64,000 nt of DNA from Desulfobacteraceae bacterium (GCA_021737045.1 JAIPES010000001.1:1-64000); one strand, 5' to 3'; shown: positions 37,809-47,041, counted from the stretch's first letter. Program-made: numbers and translations. Notes: generated by a model not told the origin, from the sequence alone.

Positions 37809-37843
37809 AGTTTAATTTTTATACTAAATCTTATGTGATTTAA

Positions 37844-37878
37844 TTTTTACGGCGCCATCTGAAATCAGACTTTTTACG
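37844..37878 (+). repeat. GACTTTTTACGGTGCCATC-family repeat pair, copy 1
   Basis: TTTTTACGGCGCCATCTGAA then TCAGACTTTTTACG; nearly the reverse complement of 47076-47111. The core GACTTTTTACG(G/A)TGCCATC also occurs at 44064, 47042 and 47200. Confidence 0.65.
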
Positions 37879-37939
37879 GTGCTATCAATTTTGCCTGGCT
37901 TCAAAACCTGCTGCAAAAAAACATTTTCACGGGTTTTCG

Positions 37940-38029
37940 CACGCGGGGCGGTCGGGGAACGGTTTGCTCCCTGCTGACCGCTTGCGCGCTCAATGCGACT
38001 CGCAAACCGTCCCCCGCCCGCCCCGCGTG
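37940..38029 (+). repeat. Constant-loop, variable-stem hairpin element, copy 2
   Basis: Left arm 37940-37967 pairs with right arm 38002-38029 (26 of 28 positions). The 34-nt loop is 37968-38001, starting TCCCTGCTGACCGCTTGCG. GGTTTTCG lies immediately left and GCCGGCC right. Only the loop and the outer flanks match the other copies. Confidence 0.88.
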
Positions 38030-38192
38030 GCCGGCCACAGGTCTTTGATGGGTAGGGCAAAAACAAGTGATGGGTATCCGTGGGGTATCTCGGTGAACTC
38101 CGGTCCGGGTGCGGCAGCCGGGCCTGCACCCCACCGGGGACCACGCGAAAAACGCGAGGAATGCATAGAAATGCCAAGGTGCTCGGGCTGGC

Positions 38193-40007
38193 TCAGGATT
38201 TTCTTTTTCGGCTTACAGGGGTCATGACAACGCGGAATCCCAGGTAATTACCCTTGAAATCCGCATTCACGCTGGCCCTGTAGGAGCAGCGCAGTTCGCT
38301 GGCAAAGTTGCACCAGCTGCCGCCCCGGATCACCCGGCGGGGACCGTCAGCGGAATGCACGGGGTTTTTGTAGCCGTGGCGGCGGTATGCCTCTTCATGG
38401 TAAGTGTCTTCGCACCACTCATAGATGTTTCCGGCCATGTCGTGCAAATCCAGGTCATTGGGATCCAGGCCCCCCACCGGATGGGTCCGCATGCCGCTGT
38501 TGGCCGAATACCACGCGATCTTGTCCAAAGGCTTGTTTCCCGGGTATTTTTCCTGGCGGCCGGCACTTCTGCAGGCGTATTCCCACTCGGCTTCCGTGGG
38601 CAGGCGGAAATGATACCGCCCCTTGTTCATGGCGGCGAGTTTCTGGATAAAATCCCGGGCGTCATGCCAGGAGACCTGCTCCACGGGATGAAGACCGCTT
38701 TGCTTGAACCAGGCCGGGTTTTTGCCGCGGACCTTCTGCCATAGGGTGCCCGAGGCCACCTTTTTCCACTGTTCCTGGGTGACCGTGTATTTGGCCAGCC
38801 AGAATCCGTCGATAAACACCTCGTGCACAGGCATTTCATCGCGGTTGCCCTCGCCGTCCCAGGTTCCGCACCCCATCTGAAAAACTCCGGTGGGAACCCA
38901 GGTAAAAACCATTCCGATGGTGGGCTCCACCCAGTTGTCCCCTGGCTGGTGCGGGCCGGATGCAGCAGGCAGCAGGCGGGGCTTGTCTTTGGAGGCCTGC
39001 CGTTCTGACCCGGTTTTTGATCGGGATTCAGGCCCGGATGCCGGGGCGGCAGAAGAAATCTGCTCTGCAATACCTGTCACGGCGGGCCCGGGCGTTTCAG
39101 GGTCTGCAATTTTGTTGGCGCCGCCTGTGCCGGTTTCCGCAAAAGAAGCACTGCCCCGCAGATAACCAAGGATGGCTTCAAAATCCCGGGGACGGTCCTG
39201 GGGGCGGAAGTTCAGACACTGGCTGATTAAAATCTGGATACCAAAGGGCAGGTCCGGGCGGGTAAATTCCAGGTCATGTTCCTTGATCCGCCGAAGCCTT
39301 TCACTGAAGGTTTCCTGTTCATACGGAAGCGCACCGGCCCAGATGAAATAGCTGACAAACCCGTAGGAAAACACCAGGCTGGAGATGCCCGCCTGGCTGC
39401 TGTGGGCCAGGAGCTCCGGGGCCGACCAGTTGGGGGTGAACTGAGCGCTGGAGGAAACCGAGGTGCTGCTGATGCGCTCCAGTCCCCCGAGATCCCCGAT
39501 AATTAACCGGTTGTGCTGGTTGATCAGCAGGTTTGAGGGTTTGAGATCCTTGACGATAAATGATTCACTGGTTCTGTCGGAAAGCCGGTTTAAGATTTCA
39601 GCCAGTTCCAGCATGAGCTTTTCCGCATCTTCCGGGGGCAGGGGAAAATGGTCCAGAACCCGATCGAGCAGGTTATACGGACAGAATTCCATCAAGATCA
39701 CCAAATATGCCCTGGCCTCCTGTTTGGACACCTGTTTGTCCACCAGGTGAAAATCATAGATCTCAATGACGCCTTCGCCCTTGATCTTGTGGTAATATTC
39801 CTGGATGGCATAAAAATCATGGGAAATTTTGGAGTCCAGGTCCCCCGGGGTGCGGTGGGACAGGGAACGCTCCACCATGATGGGCACCACCTTGACCGCC
39901 CGCTCCTTGAGATTGTCCTTTACATGGTAGACCACTCCGTACACACCGGATCCGATTTTCCGGACAACCTCGTAGGTGGGAAGGCATTTTTTAATGATGT
40001 CCTTCAA
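38193..40007 (-). CDS. Ser/Thr protein kinase fused to formylglycine-generating-enzyme-like domain
   Basis: The N-terminal ~270 residues are a Hanks-type kinase: IGSGVYGVVYHV (glycine loop), ERAVKVV (Lys), VKDLKPSNLL (catalytic Asp, non-RD form) and GDLGG (DFG variant). A ~90-residue low-complexity linker leads to an FGE/sulfatase-modifying-factor domain (~355-598; IGMVFTWVPTGVFQMG through RVIRGGSWCN). Such C-terminal domains on kinases are more likely sensors than active FGEs. The start is TTG 40005-40007, preceded by GAGGAAT, 2 nt after the PP2C gene. Cytoplasmic; substrate unknown. Confidence 0.85.
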   Translation of the reverse strand: MKDIIKKCLPTYEVVRKIGSGVYGVVYHVKDNLKERAVKVVPIMVERSLSHRTPGDLDSKISHDFYAIQEYYHKIKGEGVIEIYDFHLVDKQVSKQEARAYLVILMEFCPYNLLDRVLDHFPLPPEDAEKLMLELAEILNRLSDRTSESFIVKDLKPSNLLINQHNRLIIGDLGGLERISSTSVSSSAQFTPNWSAPELLAHSSQAGISSLVFSYGFVSYFIWAGALPYEQETFSERLRRIKEHDLEFTRPDLPFGIQILISQCLNFRPQDRPRDFEAILGYLRGSASFAETGTGGANKIADPETPGPAVTGIAEQISSAAPASGPESRSKTGSERQASKDKPRLLPAASGPHQPGDNWVEPTIGMVFTWVPTGVFQMGCGTWDGEGNRDEMPVHEVFIDGFWLAKYTVTQEQWKKVASGTLWQKVRGKNPAWFKQSGLHPVEQVSWHDARDFIQKLAAMNKGRYHFRLPTEAEWEYACRSAGRQEKYPGNKPLDKIAWYSANSGMRTHPVGGLDPNDLDLHDMAGNIYEWCEDTYHEEAYRRHGYKNPVHSADGPRRVIRGGSWCNFASELRCSYRASVNADFKGNYLGFRVVMTPVSRKRKS

Positions 40008-40009
40008 TT

Positions 40010-40762
40010 TTATTCCTCGATCCGGGCAATAATGAAACTGGTATTGTCGGTCAGTCCTTTCCTTCTGGCGGCGTTTGCCAGCCTGGCACCGTTTTTTATC
40101 GGTTCACGGCCAAGTAGCTCATGAATTTTGGAATCCGGAAAAATATCCGTGAGTCCGTCAGAACAGATCAGGTAGGTGGCTGAACCATTGACGGGATGCA
40201 GGTCTGTATAAATTTTGCGCTGGGGCCACACCTGGGAAAATACCGGTCCGATCCCGAATTCGATTAAATGTTTGTAAGGATGGGTGGCGGCTTTTTCCGC
40301 ATTGACCATTTTCTGGTCCACCAGGTCCTGGACCAGGGAATGATCATGAGAGACGTATTCGATAAAATCCGAATGGAAGCGGTAAACCCGGCTGTCTCCG
40401 GCATTAAAGACAATGGCTGTCATCCCGTCGCAAAGCAGCCCGGCAATAGTGGTGCCGCAGTGCAGCGGCAGATCTTTTTCGGCCCGGGCCTGAATGGAGT
40501 TTAAGGCATCGCGCACTGCCTGCCGGGAGATACCGTTGGTCCAGTTATAGCTTTCAATCTGTCTGCAGGTAAACTGGCTGGCTTCCGCCCCGCCCTGGTG
40601 ACCCCCCATGCCGTCGCAGACAGCGAGCAGCAAAGTGTCTGTGGAAAAACTGTGTCTGCGGCTCAAAAGATCGGCCTGAAACAAACTCTGTCCGTCGACT
40701 ATGCAGTCCTCCTGCCGGTGGCGGGGTCCGATCATCATGGCTGAAAATATCTGGCATTGCAT
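40010..40762 (-). CDS. PP2C-family Ser/Thr phosphatase
   Basis: A 250-residue metal-dependent phosphatase. Motifs run in the usual order: RHRQEDCIVDG, AVCDGMGGHQGG (metal-binding Asp), NAGDSRVYRF, VSHDHSLVQDL, then LICSDGLTD and TSFIIARIEE at the end. It lies 2 nt upstream of the kinase gene on the same strand, so kinase and phosphatase form a coupled pair. Probably reverses phosphorylation of the kinase or its target. Membrane segments are absent. Confidence 0.92.
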   Translation of the reverse strand: MQCQIFSAMMIGPRHRQEDCIVDGQSLFQADLLSRRHSFSTDTLLLAVCDGMGGHQGGAEASQFTCRQIESYNWTNGISRQAVRDALNSIQARAEKDLPLHCGTTIAGLLCDGMTAIVFNAGDSRVYRFHSDFIEYVSHDHSLVQDLVDQKMVNAEKAATHPYKHLIEFGIGPVFSQVWPQRKIYTDLHPVNGSATYLICSDGLTDIFPDSKIHELLGREPIKNGARLANAARRKGLTDNTSFIIARIEE

Positions 40763-40889
40763 AAGATTGGCCGCAAAAGTGTGATTTCAGATCGTGGACA
40801 TCATGGCAAAACCGTTTGGATTTTGCAAGACTGTTTTTCTTCGGTTTTTTTCCGGGGCTGCAGCAGGCAAGGTGTTTTTCACAGGTTGG

Positions 40890-41321
40890 CTACCGGAGCA
40901 AGCCTGTCTGGCGGAGCCGGTAAATATATATGCACACTGCAATCAGGATGCCGTAGCCCAGGACATATCCGCCGATCATCTCCGTTGTGGTGCCGGAAAA
41001 GCCCGGGGGAGAAGGCAGGCTGGAAAATATGGGCAATGTCAGCCGGACTGCGAGCAGGCCCGTGAAAATCGGAAACGCCATGCGCCGCATAAGGAAAAGA
41101 CTGACAGCGCCTGCAATGTTGGCCGCGGGCAAAATTCCCCACAAGGAAGCCTGCAGAAGCGTTTTCATGCTGTTGACTTCTTCCGGCCCGGCCCCGCCCC
41201 GGTAAAGAAGAATCAGGACCATGGCCACGGCCATCAGCCCGGACACACCGAATCCCAGATAAAAAACCGAGATCAGCCATACCCAGATGGAACGACGCGT
41301 TTTGGGCTTTGCCGGGTTCAT
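40890..41321 (-). CDS. Hypothetical four-helix membrane protein (143 aa)
   Basis: A 143-residue protein with four predicted membrane helices separated by short loops, with basic N-terminal residues (NPAKPKTRRS). Start ATG 41319-41321 is chosen because GAAGG precedes it by 8 nt; longer frames read into the terminator. I do not recognise the family. It follows, on the same strand, the terminator of the SLC13 gene, so it is probably an independent unit. Confidence 0.55.
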   Translation of the reverse strand: MNPAKPKTRRSIWVWLISVFYLGFGVSGLMAVAMVLILLYRGGAGPEEVNSMKTLLQASLWGILPAANIAGAVSLFLMRRMAFPIFTGLLAVRLTLPIFSSLPSPPGFSGTTTEMIGGYVLGYGILIAVCIYIYRLRQTGLLR

Positions 41322-41370
41322 TTTACGGCCTTCAAAACAGAGGGTGTCAGGGGTCCGCATCCCAAATTGG

Positions 41371-41417
41371 CAGGGCACCCAAAAAATCTTTCCACCTTGA
41401 TCTTTTTGGGTGCCCTG
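41371..41417 (-). terminator. Strong intrinsic terminator after the SLC13 gene
   Basis: CAGGGCACCCAAAAA (41371-41385) and TTTTTGGGTGCCCTG (41403-41417) form a perfect 15-bp stem around a 17-nt loop. It sits 33 nt past the SLC13 stop, with A/T pairs at the stem's inner end. Confidence 0.85.
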
Positions 41418-41449
41418 TTGATTAATGCCGGTGGTCGGGCAACTTGGGG

Positions 41450-43084
41450 TTAATGGGCCGCGCCCTCGGCAGCCTTGGATAAGTCCGCGGCGCCGCTTTT
41501 AAATACTTGCGTGGCCGTCTCCAGGACATCCGGGGGAAAGCCAACGACCTTGAACATCACCCCAAAGGCCAGCACCCAGACCACCACCAGACAGATGACC
41601 CAGAGGATAAAGCCGTATTTCAGAAAATCGATGGGAGCAATGGCGCGCTCGCCGGTGTCCGGATAAGTGCCAAGCCCGTAGACAATGGCGTTGTTGGGCG
41701 TTCCCACAATGAGAAAATGGGCAAACGAAGTGGCAAACGCCACAGCCATGCCGGATGCCCAGGGTTCGCCGGCAACCTCGGACATAATGCCCATGGGGAT
41801 GACAATGGGGCCGAGAAGGGCCGTGGTTCCGGCATCAGACATGAAGTTGGTCATAAGGCCGGAAAATGCGGACAATCCCACCCAGAGACCGAATCCCTGG
41901 CTCATGCCCGCATAGCTCAAAATGCCCATAACGCTTTGGGCCAGCCACAGGGCGGCACCGGTTTCCTTGAGCAGGGCGCCCAGTGTCAGGGCGCCGCAGT
42001 ACATAAACCAGGCGTCCCAGGAAATGCCGCCCAGAATTTTGTTCCAGGCCGTGGTACGGAATATCACCGGGATGATCAGGGCCAGCAGCGCAGGGCCGCC
42101 CAGGCCGAGATCAGCGAAAATCCAGAGCCCCAGGATAACAATGAGCATGGCAAAGGTGACATATTCCGCGTATTTCATTTTGCCCATTTTCCGGGTTTCT
42201 TCCTTCATGGCCGCAAGGCCCGGGGTCAGGTCCTTGTGTTTGATTTTCCCGGAAAACAAAACAATCATGTACACGGCCACGATCAGGCCGAGAACCGGCA
42301 CCATGGGAAATCCGTAGGTCATCCAGGTAAAAAAGTCCATGGGCACATTATAGCCCTGCCAGAAACCCATCATGATCACGTTTCGCCCGCCGGCGGCCGG
42401 AGATCCCACGCCGCCCACGTTTAAGGCAAAACATAAGGCAAAAAGCAGAAATTTGGCCAGGTTGGGGTCGTGCTCGATTCTTCCGCCGGTGCTATTTTCA
42501 GATACCACCCCGAAATAAACCGCCATCATCACCGGGGTCATGAATGCACACATGGCATGGGCGGAGATAAAAGAGCCGATAATGGCCATGCTGATACACA
42601 AAACAAAAATGGGCGTGTAAAATCCTTTGGTCCATCCCAGAATCCATGTGGCCAAACGCTTGTGCAGGCCCACATCCACCACAGCCACCCCCATGGCCAA
42701 AACCCCAAGCAAAAAAAGCGGGGCATCACCGGCAAAGGTTTTTCCGATCATGCCCCGGGGAAGAAGACCGAGAAAATAAGCCAGAAGCGGCATCAGGATG
42801 CCGGTCAGGCCGATGGGAATGGCTTCTGTGGCAAAAAAGATAATGGCCATGGGGATGATGCCCAGCACGGTCATGGCCTTGTCTGCGGCATGGTCCAGAT
42901 CCTGTGCAATGCCCCAGTCGATCATTTTGCTGGCAATGCCGTGTTTGTCAACGGTTTCCACCAGGCTTTCCGGGGTGGGTAAAATAAATCCGACCACAAC
43001 AAAAAATGCAATACCGACAATCAGCCAAAGGGTCTTGTTGGCCAGAATCCCGCCCTGGCCGCCGGTGTCTATTTCATGGCTCAT
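41450..43084 (-). CDS. SLC13/DASS-family anion symporter
   Basis: A 544-residue membrane protein of the divalent-anion:Na+ symporter family (sulfate, dicarboxylates). Around 12 helices. The two inverted-repeat signature loops are visible: NVGGVGSPAAGGRN near residue 220 and IVGTPNNAIVYGLG near 470, corresponding to SNT/TNGTP-type sites. I cannot choose between sulfate, dicarboxylate and other anions. A CBS-pair gene precedes it by ~40 nt on the same strand, and the terminator at 41371 ends the unit. Confidence 0.87.
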   Translation of the reverse strand: MSHEIDTGGQGGILANKTLWLIVGIAFFVVVGFILPTPESLVETVDKHGIASKMIDWGIAQDLDHAADKAMTVLGIIPMAIIFFATEAIPIGLTGILMPLLAYFLGLLPRGMIGKTFAGDAPLFLLGVLAMGVAVVDVGLHKRLATWILGWTKGFYTPIFVLCISMAIIGSFISAHAMCAFMTPVMMAVYFGVVSENSTGGRIEHDPNLAKFLLFALCFALNVGGVGSPAAGGRNVIMMGFWQGYNVPMDFFTWMTYGFPMVPVLGLIVAVYMIVLFSGKIKHKDLTPGLAAMKEETRKMGKMKYAEYVTFAMLIVILGLWIFADLGLGGPALLALIIPVIFRTTAWNKILGGISWDAWFMYCGALTLGALLKETGAALWLAQSVMGILSYAGMSQGFGLWVGLSAFSGLMTNFMSDAGTTALLGPIVIPMGIMSEVAGEPWASGMAVAFATSFAHFLIVGTPNNAIVYGLGTYPDTGERAIAPIDFLKYGFILWVICLVVVWVLAFGVMFKVVGFPPDVLETATQVFKSGAADLSKAAEGAAH

Positions 43085-43124
43085 ATGTTCAATCTCCTCG
43101 TGTTGTAAACGATTTGAACTCAGA

Positions 43125-43694
43125 TTAGAGGCTGCATTCCTTCATTGCGTCCACGACCTGCTTAAATACGTCGGTCAATCGCAGAATGCCAACAATGCTG
43201 TCCCGGTTGTCTGTCACCAGCAGGGATTGGTGCTGCCCCATGACCAGCTGGTTGATGGCCACATCCAGGGAATCTGTATTTTTAACAAATTCACCTTCTT
43301 CAGGAACGTGCATACAGTCTTTTGCCTGCATGCCGGCCGCCTTTTTGCAGATATCCATCAGCGGCTTGTCCCAAAGGGAAAACTGCTTGACCATGGAGCG
43401 CAGAAATTCCTGGCTGAATCCGCTGGCCATCATCCGCCCGGCATTTCCGCCGGCGGCCTGTTTGTATTTTGGCTCCAGGCTGCGCAGGATGTCGAGCTGG
43501 CTGAGTTTTCCCACAACCCTTTTTTGTTTGTCATAGACCAGAATGGCCCTGTGGGGGTATTGGGCGCCAGGGCGCTTGTATTGCTCCTGGGCTTTTTCCA
43601 GCGCCATGACCGCGTCAAACAAGCTGGCGTTCTGGTCGATGGTGGCGTATTCTTCAAGCGGCACCATCATGTCCTGGACAGTAATTTTTTTCAT
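43125..43694 (-). CDS. Tandem CBS-domain protein
   Basis: A 189-residue protein made of a pair of CBS domains (KKITVQDMMVPL, then DILRSL, and later VAINQLVMGQHQSLLV, VGILRLTDV). CBS pairs bind adenine nucleotides and usually gate transport or enzyme activity. Start ATG 43692-43694 is preceded by AGGAG at 7 nt; longer frames would need unusually long upstream sequence. It lies directly before the SLC13 gene, so a regulatory role for that transporter is a reasonable inference. Confidence 0.82.
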   Translation of the reverse strand: MKKITVQDMMVPLEEYATIDQNASLFDAVMALEKAQEQYKRPGAQYPHRAILVYDKQKRVVGKLSQLDILRSLEPKYKQAAGGNAGRMMASGFSQEFLRSMVKQFSLWDKPLMDICKKAAGMQAKDCMHVPEEGEFVKNTDSLDVAINQLVMGQHQSLLVTDNRDSIVGILRLTDVFKQVVDAMKECSL

Positions 43695-44125
43695 GGCAGC
43701 ACTCCTCTTGTTTTCCGGTTCTGTTACCGGGTTTTGCTCATATCTTCCTGAATTTTTATAAAATTGATTTAATCTTTGTTCAGCTTTTTGGGTATTGCCC
43801 GCTATCTCTTCATTCCGGGCAATCTTCCATGGATTAAAGATTGTGGACTTACTAAATTTTCTTTTTTGTGTCCAGGTTTTTGTTTCAAGTTGTTTATGTT
43901 CCAAAATGTTTCGATACGCATGTCTGCGGGATTTTTCCAAGGATCTGGAGGCATTGAAAAAATGGTCAAATCCACAATGTGCACAAAAATCGGATTATAA
44001 TCTTTCTGGCAGGTTGCAGGCAACCCTTAAATTTTGTATACTCGGCCTGAATTTTTGTTGAACTTTTTACGGTGCCATCTTCGTTGGAAGTCTATCATCT
44101 TTTTTTGTTTTTGACAGGAGAATCA
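43695..44125. other. AT-rich divergent intergenic region (~430 nt)
   Basis: The region between the CBS gene and the metallo-beta-lactamase gene is AT-rich. It contains one copy of the GAACTTTTTACGGTGCCATC repeat (44064-44083). Divergent promoters presumably lie here, but no convincing -35/-10 pair was found. I see no gene. Confidence 0.6.
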
Positions 44126-45028
44126 ATGATTCTGCAAGCTACCGGTTCTGTGACGCCTTTGCTGCATGTGCTCGGTCCGTCTGATCTGCCGGCATTCCTG
44201 ATTCAATCTGATCCGCCGGTTCTCATTGATGCGGGCATGAGCGCCGTGGCCCCGCAGTATATCCGTGAGGCAAAAGCTTTATTAAAAAGCCGCGGTCCTG
44301 CTGACCTGTTTTTGACCCATGTGCATTATGATCACTGCGGGGCTGCGGCATGGCTGAAAAAGGCTTTTCCGGAAATGCGCATCTGCTGCTCAGAAACCGG
44401 AAAAGATCTGCTTGCGCGTCCCAATGCGGTTTCCACCATCGGAAAGTTAAACCATGCCGGTGCCGGTTATCTCCAACAGATGGGCCAGGCTGACAGAAAA
44501 GCCCCGGAATTTGAAGTTTTTGAGGTGGACCGTGTCATAGAAGACGGCCAGAGCATTGCCCTGGCACCGGAGCTGAGCCTGCAGGCGTTTGCCACCCCGG
44601 GCCATACCCGGGATTCCATGAGCTTTTACGTCCCGGAACAAAAGATCCTGTTTACCGGAGAAGCTGCCGGCATCATGGCCCCGGACGGCTATATTTTTTC
44701 CGAATGGCTCACGGATTACACCGATTATATGAATTCCCTGGAAAAACTGGCCGATCTGGAAGTCGAGATTCTGTGCCCCGGCCACGGGTTTGTTCTCACC
44801 GGAAAAGATGCCGCCGATTATATGCCCAGGGCCATTGAAAGCGGCCACAGGTTCCGGGAACTGATTGAAACCACCCTTGAGCAAACCGATTGGGATGTGG
44901 AGCAAGCCAGGCAGCACATCAAGCAGATCGAGTATGACCCGCTTGCCGATCCCAAGCAGCCGGAGTTTGCCTATCTGTTAAACCTGGATGCAAAGATCCG
45001 CGCGGTTATGCGCGTTTGCACCCAGTGA
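44126..45028 (+). CDS. Metallo-beta-lactamase fold hydrolase
   Basis: A 300-residue MBL-fold protein. The metal motif THVHYDHCG (HxHxDH) occurs near residue 75, and CGHT-type ligands appear as PGHTRDSMS and PGHGFVLTG. It shows no extended beta-CASP or ETHE1 signature. The substrate could be a thioester, lactone or other. Start ATG 44126 follows CAGGAG by 5 nt, so the longer upstream frame is discarded. The gene stands alone, tail-to-tail with the phosphoesterase gene. Confidence 0.88.
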   Translation: MILQATGSVTPLLHVLGPSDLPAFLIQSDPPVLIDAGMSAVAPQYIREAKALLKSRGPADLFLTHVHYDHCGAAAWLKKAFPEMRICCSETGKDLLARPNAVSTIGKLNHAGAGYLQQMGQADRKAPEFEVFEVDRVIEDGQSIALAPELSLQAFATPGHTRDSMSFYVPEQKILFTGEAAGIMAPDGYIFSEWLTDYTDYMNSLEKLADLEVEILCPGHGFVLTGKDAADYMPRAIESGHRFRELIETTLEQTDWDVEQARQHIKQIEYDPLADPKQPEFAYLLNLDAKIRAVMRVCTQ

Positions 45029-45063
45029 ACCGGTGATTGTCGGCCAAGAGTCCACGCCTTGCG

Positions 45064-46446
45064 TCAAAAAGCATCCGCTTGCTGCCGGGAAGAGCTTTCC
45101 AGGTCAATGACAAGGCGGTTGTCTGCCGGTGGCAGGTCGGTCCACCATCCTTCCACCAGGTCTTTTTGAAAAAATAAAACCAGTCTGCCCATTATCCCGG
45201 TGCCCTTTGCGCTGATAACCGTATCGGGTTTGTCCTCGTCGCCTGCCAGATGGGCCAGGTAGGCCTCTGCGATTTGCGGGGCAAGCAGATCCATGCCTTT
45301 TTCTGAAACATGGTATTTTTTCAGTGCATCCCTGCCCAGGCCCACGGTGCCTTCCAGGGCAAAGTTGCGGGCGTAATCCGAAAATCCCTCTGGCATGGAA
45401 TCAATGGCTTTTATAAACCGGCTTTCAATGGTGCAGGTCTGCCCGACTGAAATGGTGATTTCGCGCCACGGGCAGGGCCAGGTCACCAGGGAGCCGGTTT
45501 CAATGTCAAATACCGGGTTTGGAAGATCTTCAAACTGTTTTACCGTTATGTCCTGGGCGTGGAAATGGCCGGTAAACACAAGGCGCACCCCGTAGGCGGC
45601 CAGCAGCCGGGCAATTGTTTCACTGTGATCCACCACATATTCGCCGTAGTATTTTTCATTTCCGGGGTAATGCGCCACCAGTCCGTGATGCATCATTGCA
45701 ATGGCGGCCTTGTTGTTTTTCCGGGCCTGTATCAGCATATCCTCAAGCCATTTAAGGGTCTTGTCTGAAAAGCGGCCGTTTACCACCGGATGGCCGCCGG
45801 CCCTGTTTTTGCGCCACAGGCATGAATCCAGGGCAAAAAGCCAGAGCCCGTTCACGGGTTCGGCCACATAGCTCAAAGATGCGGGGTCACGGGCGATGGC
45901 ATTATCGTATCCGTAAGCGCCGTAAATCTCACCTAACTCTTCGGGCTCCACGCTTGCCACGCCCTGGCTGCCTTCATGGGTATAGCGCACCGCCTCGGGG
46001 TTGCGGACGTCATGGTTTCCCGGAACCACGTAGATGTCTGCCCTCGGGTGCAGACTGCTGATTTTTTCAGCTATCCGCAGATGGTTGATCCGCTCGCCGT
46101 CCTTGGTCATGTCCCCGCAAATGAGGATGAAATCCCCAGGTTCTTTTTGTATCTCAGAAGCGGCGGCTTCCAGGATTTCATCGCTTAGGGCCAGCATTTT
46201 CCGGTCTTCACGGATGTAACGGGCAAAATCCGGCCCCGAGGTGCCAAGGCCGGGGTGATAATAATGCGGATCAGTGAGAACAATAAAGCGGGCAGCGGGG
46301 TAATCGGCCCGCGGCGGCAGCGTATGGGAAAGCTTCGGGTCCTGCTGATACCGGAAAGAGGCCGGCTCCGGTCCGGATTTGCCGCAATTTGTGCAAAATA
46401 TGCAGGCGATGAATGACAAAATCAGGATAATGGGCCGGGTGCGCAT
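45064..46446 (-). CDS. Exported metallophosphoesterase, probable lipoprotein
   Basis: A 460-residue protein. The N-terminus MRTRPIILILSFIACIFCTNC is a signal peptide with a Cys suited to lipidation. The calcineurin-like core shows DPHYY (~57), GDMTKDG, PGNHDVRN, MMHHG and GHFHAQ. These are the metal-binding Asp/His/Asn residues of the superfamily. The last ~130 residues have no known match. Start ATG 46444-46446 follows AGGAGG at 6 nt. The periplasmic substrate is unknown. Confidence 0.86.
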   Translation of the reverse strand: MRTRPIILILSFIACIFCTNCGKSGPEPASFRYQQDPKLSHTLPPRADYPAARFIVLTDPHYYHPGLGTSGPDFARYIREDRKMLALSDEILEAAASEIQKEPGDFILICGDMTKDGERINHLRIAEKISSLHPRADIYVVPGNHDVRNPEAVRYTHEGSQGVASVEPEELGEIYGAYGYDNAIARDPASLSYVAEPVNGLWLFALDSCLWRKNRAGGHPVVNGRFSDKTLKWLEDMLIQARKNNKAAIAMMHHGLVAHYPGNEKYYGEYVVDHSETIARLLAAYGVRLVFTGHFHAQDITVKQFEDLPNPVFDIETGSLVTWPCPWREITISVGQTCTIESRFIKAIDSMPEGFSDYARNFALEGTVGLGRDALKKYHVSEKGMDLLAPQIAEAYLAHLAGDEDKPDTVISAKGTGIMGRLVLFFQKDLVEGWWTDLPPADNRLVIDLESSSRQQADAF

Positions 46447-46559
46447 GGGCTGCCTCCTTAGCTGTGGAGATTTGCCTGATTTTATAGCACACAAGCAAGG
46501 CTGGTTTCACGCCAAATTCCACAGCGCGGGCAAAAAATCCGAACAAGGATTGAATTTGC

Positions 46560-46862
46560 AGTTGTGTGAAGGATATGGCAGGATCAGGGAATGGGGTTGA
46601 AATTGTCGGTGAATGTGTCCATGGCGCATGCTGCGGCAATCCCACATTGCGTGCCATCTATAATGCCAGCCTGGATCTGGCACAGCAGCTGGGCATGGAC
46701 CTGGTGGCCGAAGGCGTGGAAGACCGGGATGACAGGGATTTTCTGCAACAGACCGGCTGCCGGATGGCTCAGGGCTATTTTATTGCAAAGCCCATGGCCG
46801 CCGAAGATCTGCCCGGGTGGCTTGAGCAGTGGAAAAGCCAGCGCGGCCGCCTTGCGGACTGA
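46560..46862 (+). pseudogene. Remnant of an EAL-domain (cyclic-di-GMP phosphodiesterase) gene
   Basis: The largest open frame ends in DLVAEGVEDRDDRDFLQQTGCRMAQGYFIAKPM, the unmistakable last third of an EAL domain. A second frame just upstream reads WGLKLSVNVS, matching the earlier LSVNVS block. The intervening ~90 residues, including the DDFG region, are absent, and the frame differs. I read this as a deleted and frameshifted remnant rather than a functional gene. It faces away from the phosphoesterase gene. Its codon use resembles the surroundings. Confidence 0.7.
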
Positions 46863-46930
46863 AGACGGGATGAGCCATGCTTTTTTCGGGCTTTTACGGT
46901 TGGCGCCGGCCTGTTTTCATGTCTATTTTT

Positions 46931-47031
46931 GATAAGCCTGTAAAAAGTCTTTTTTACAGGCAGTGTTAAGTTTTAAGTGATTAAGTGTTAAGTAAAATCA
47001 AGAAGTTATTTCTTTGTTGGTTGGCAGTTAT
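46931..47031 (+). repeat. ~100-bp AT-rich element, copy 2
   Basis: Near-identical inverted copy of 30564-30664, starting GATAAGCCTGTAAAAAGTC. It lies after the EAL remnant and before the universal-stress gene. The hairpin GCCTGTAAAAAGTCTTTTTTACAGGC marks one end. Confidence 0.82.
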
Positions 47032-47041
47032 ATCCGTTTTA

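Larger units (their letters stand above)
37809..38192. other. Intergenic region of ~380 nt with repeats
   Basis: Between two convergent genes. It contains the inverted copy of the short TTTTTACGG...GCCATCTGAAATCAG repeat (37844-37878) and the second hairpin element (37940-38029). No coding sequence is supported; frames crossing the hairpin are the repeat peptides also seen at 14.1 and 51.7 kb. Confidence 0.7.

Noticed and set aside
38193-39000. FGE-like domain as a diversity-generating retroelement target
   Set aside because: No reverse transcriptase or template repeat was seen in the window, and the C-terminus is not rich in AAY-type codons.
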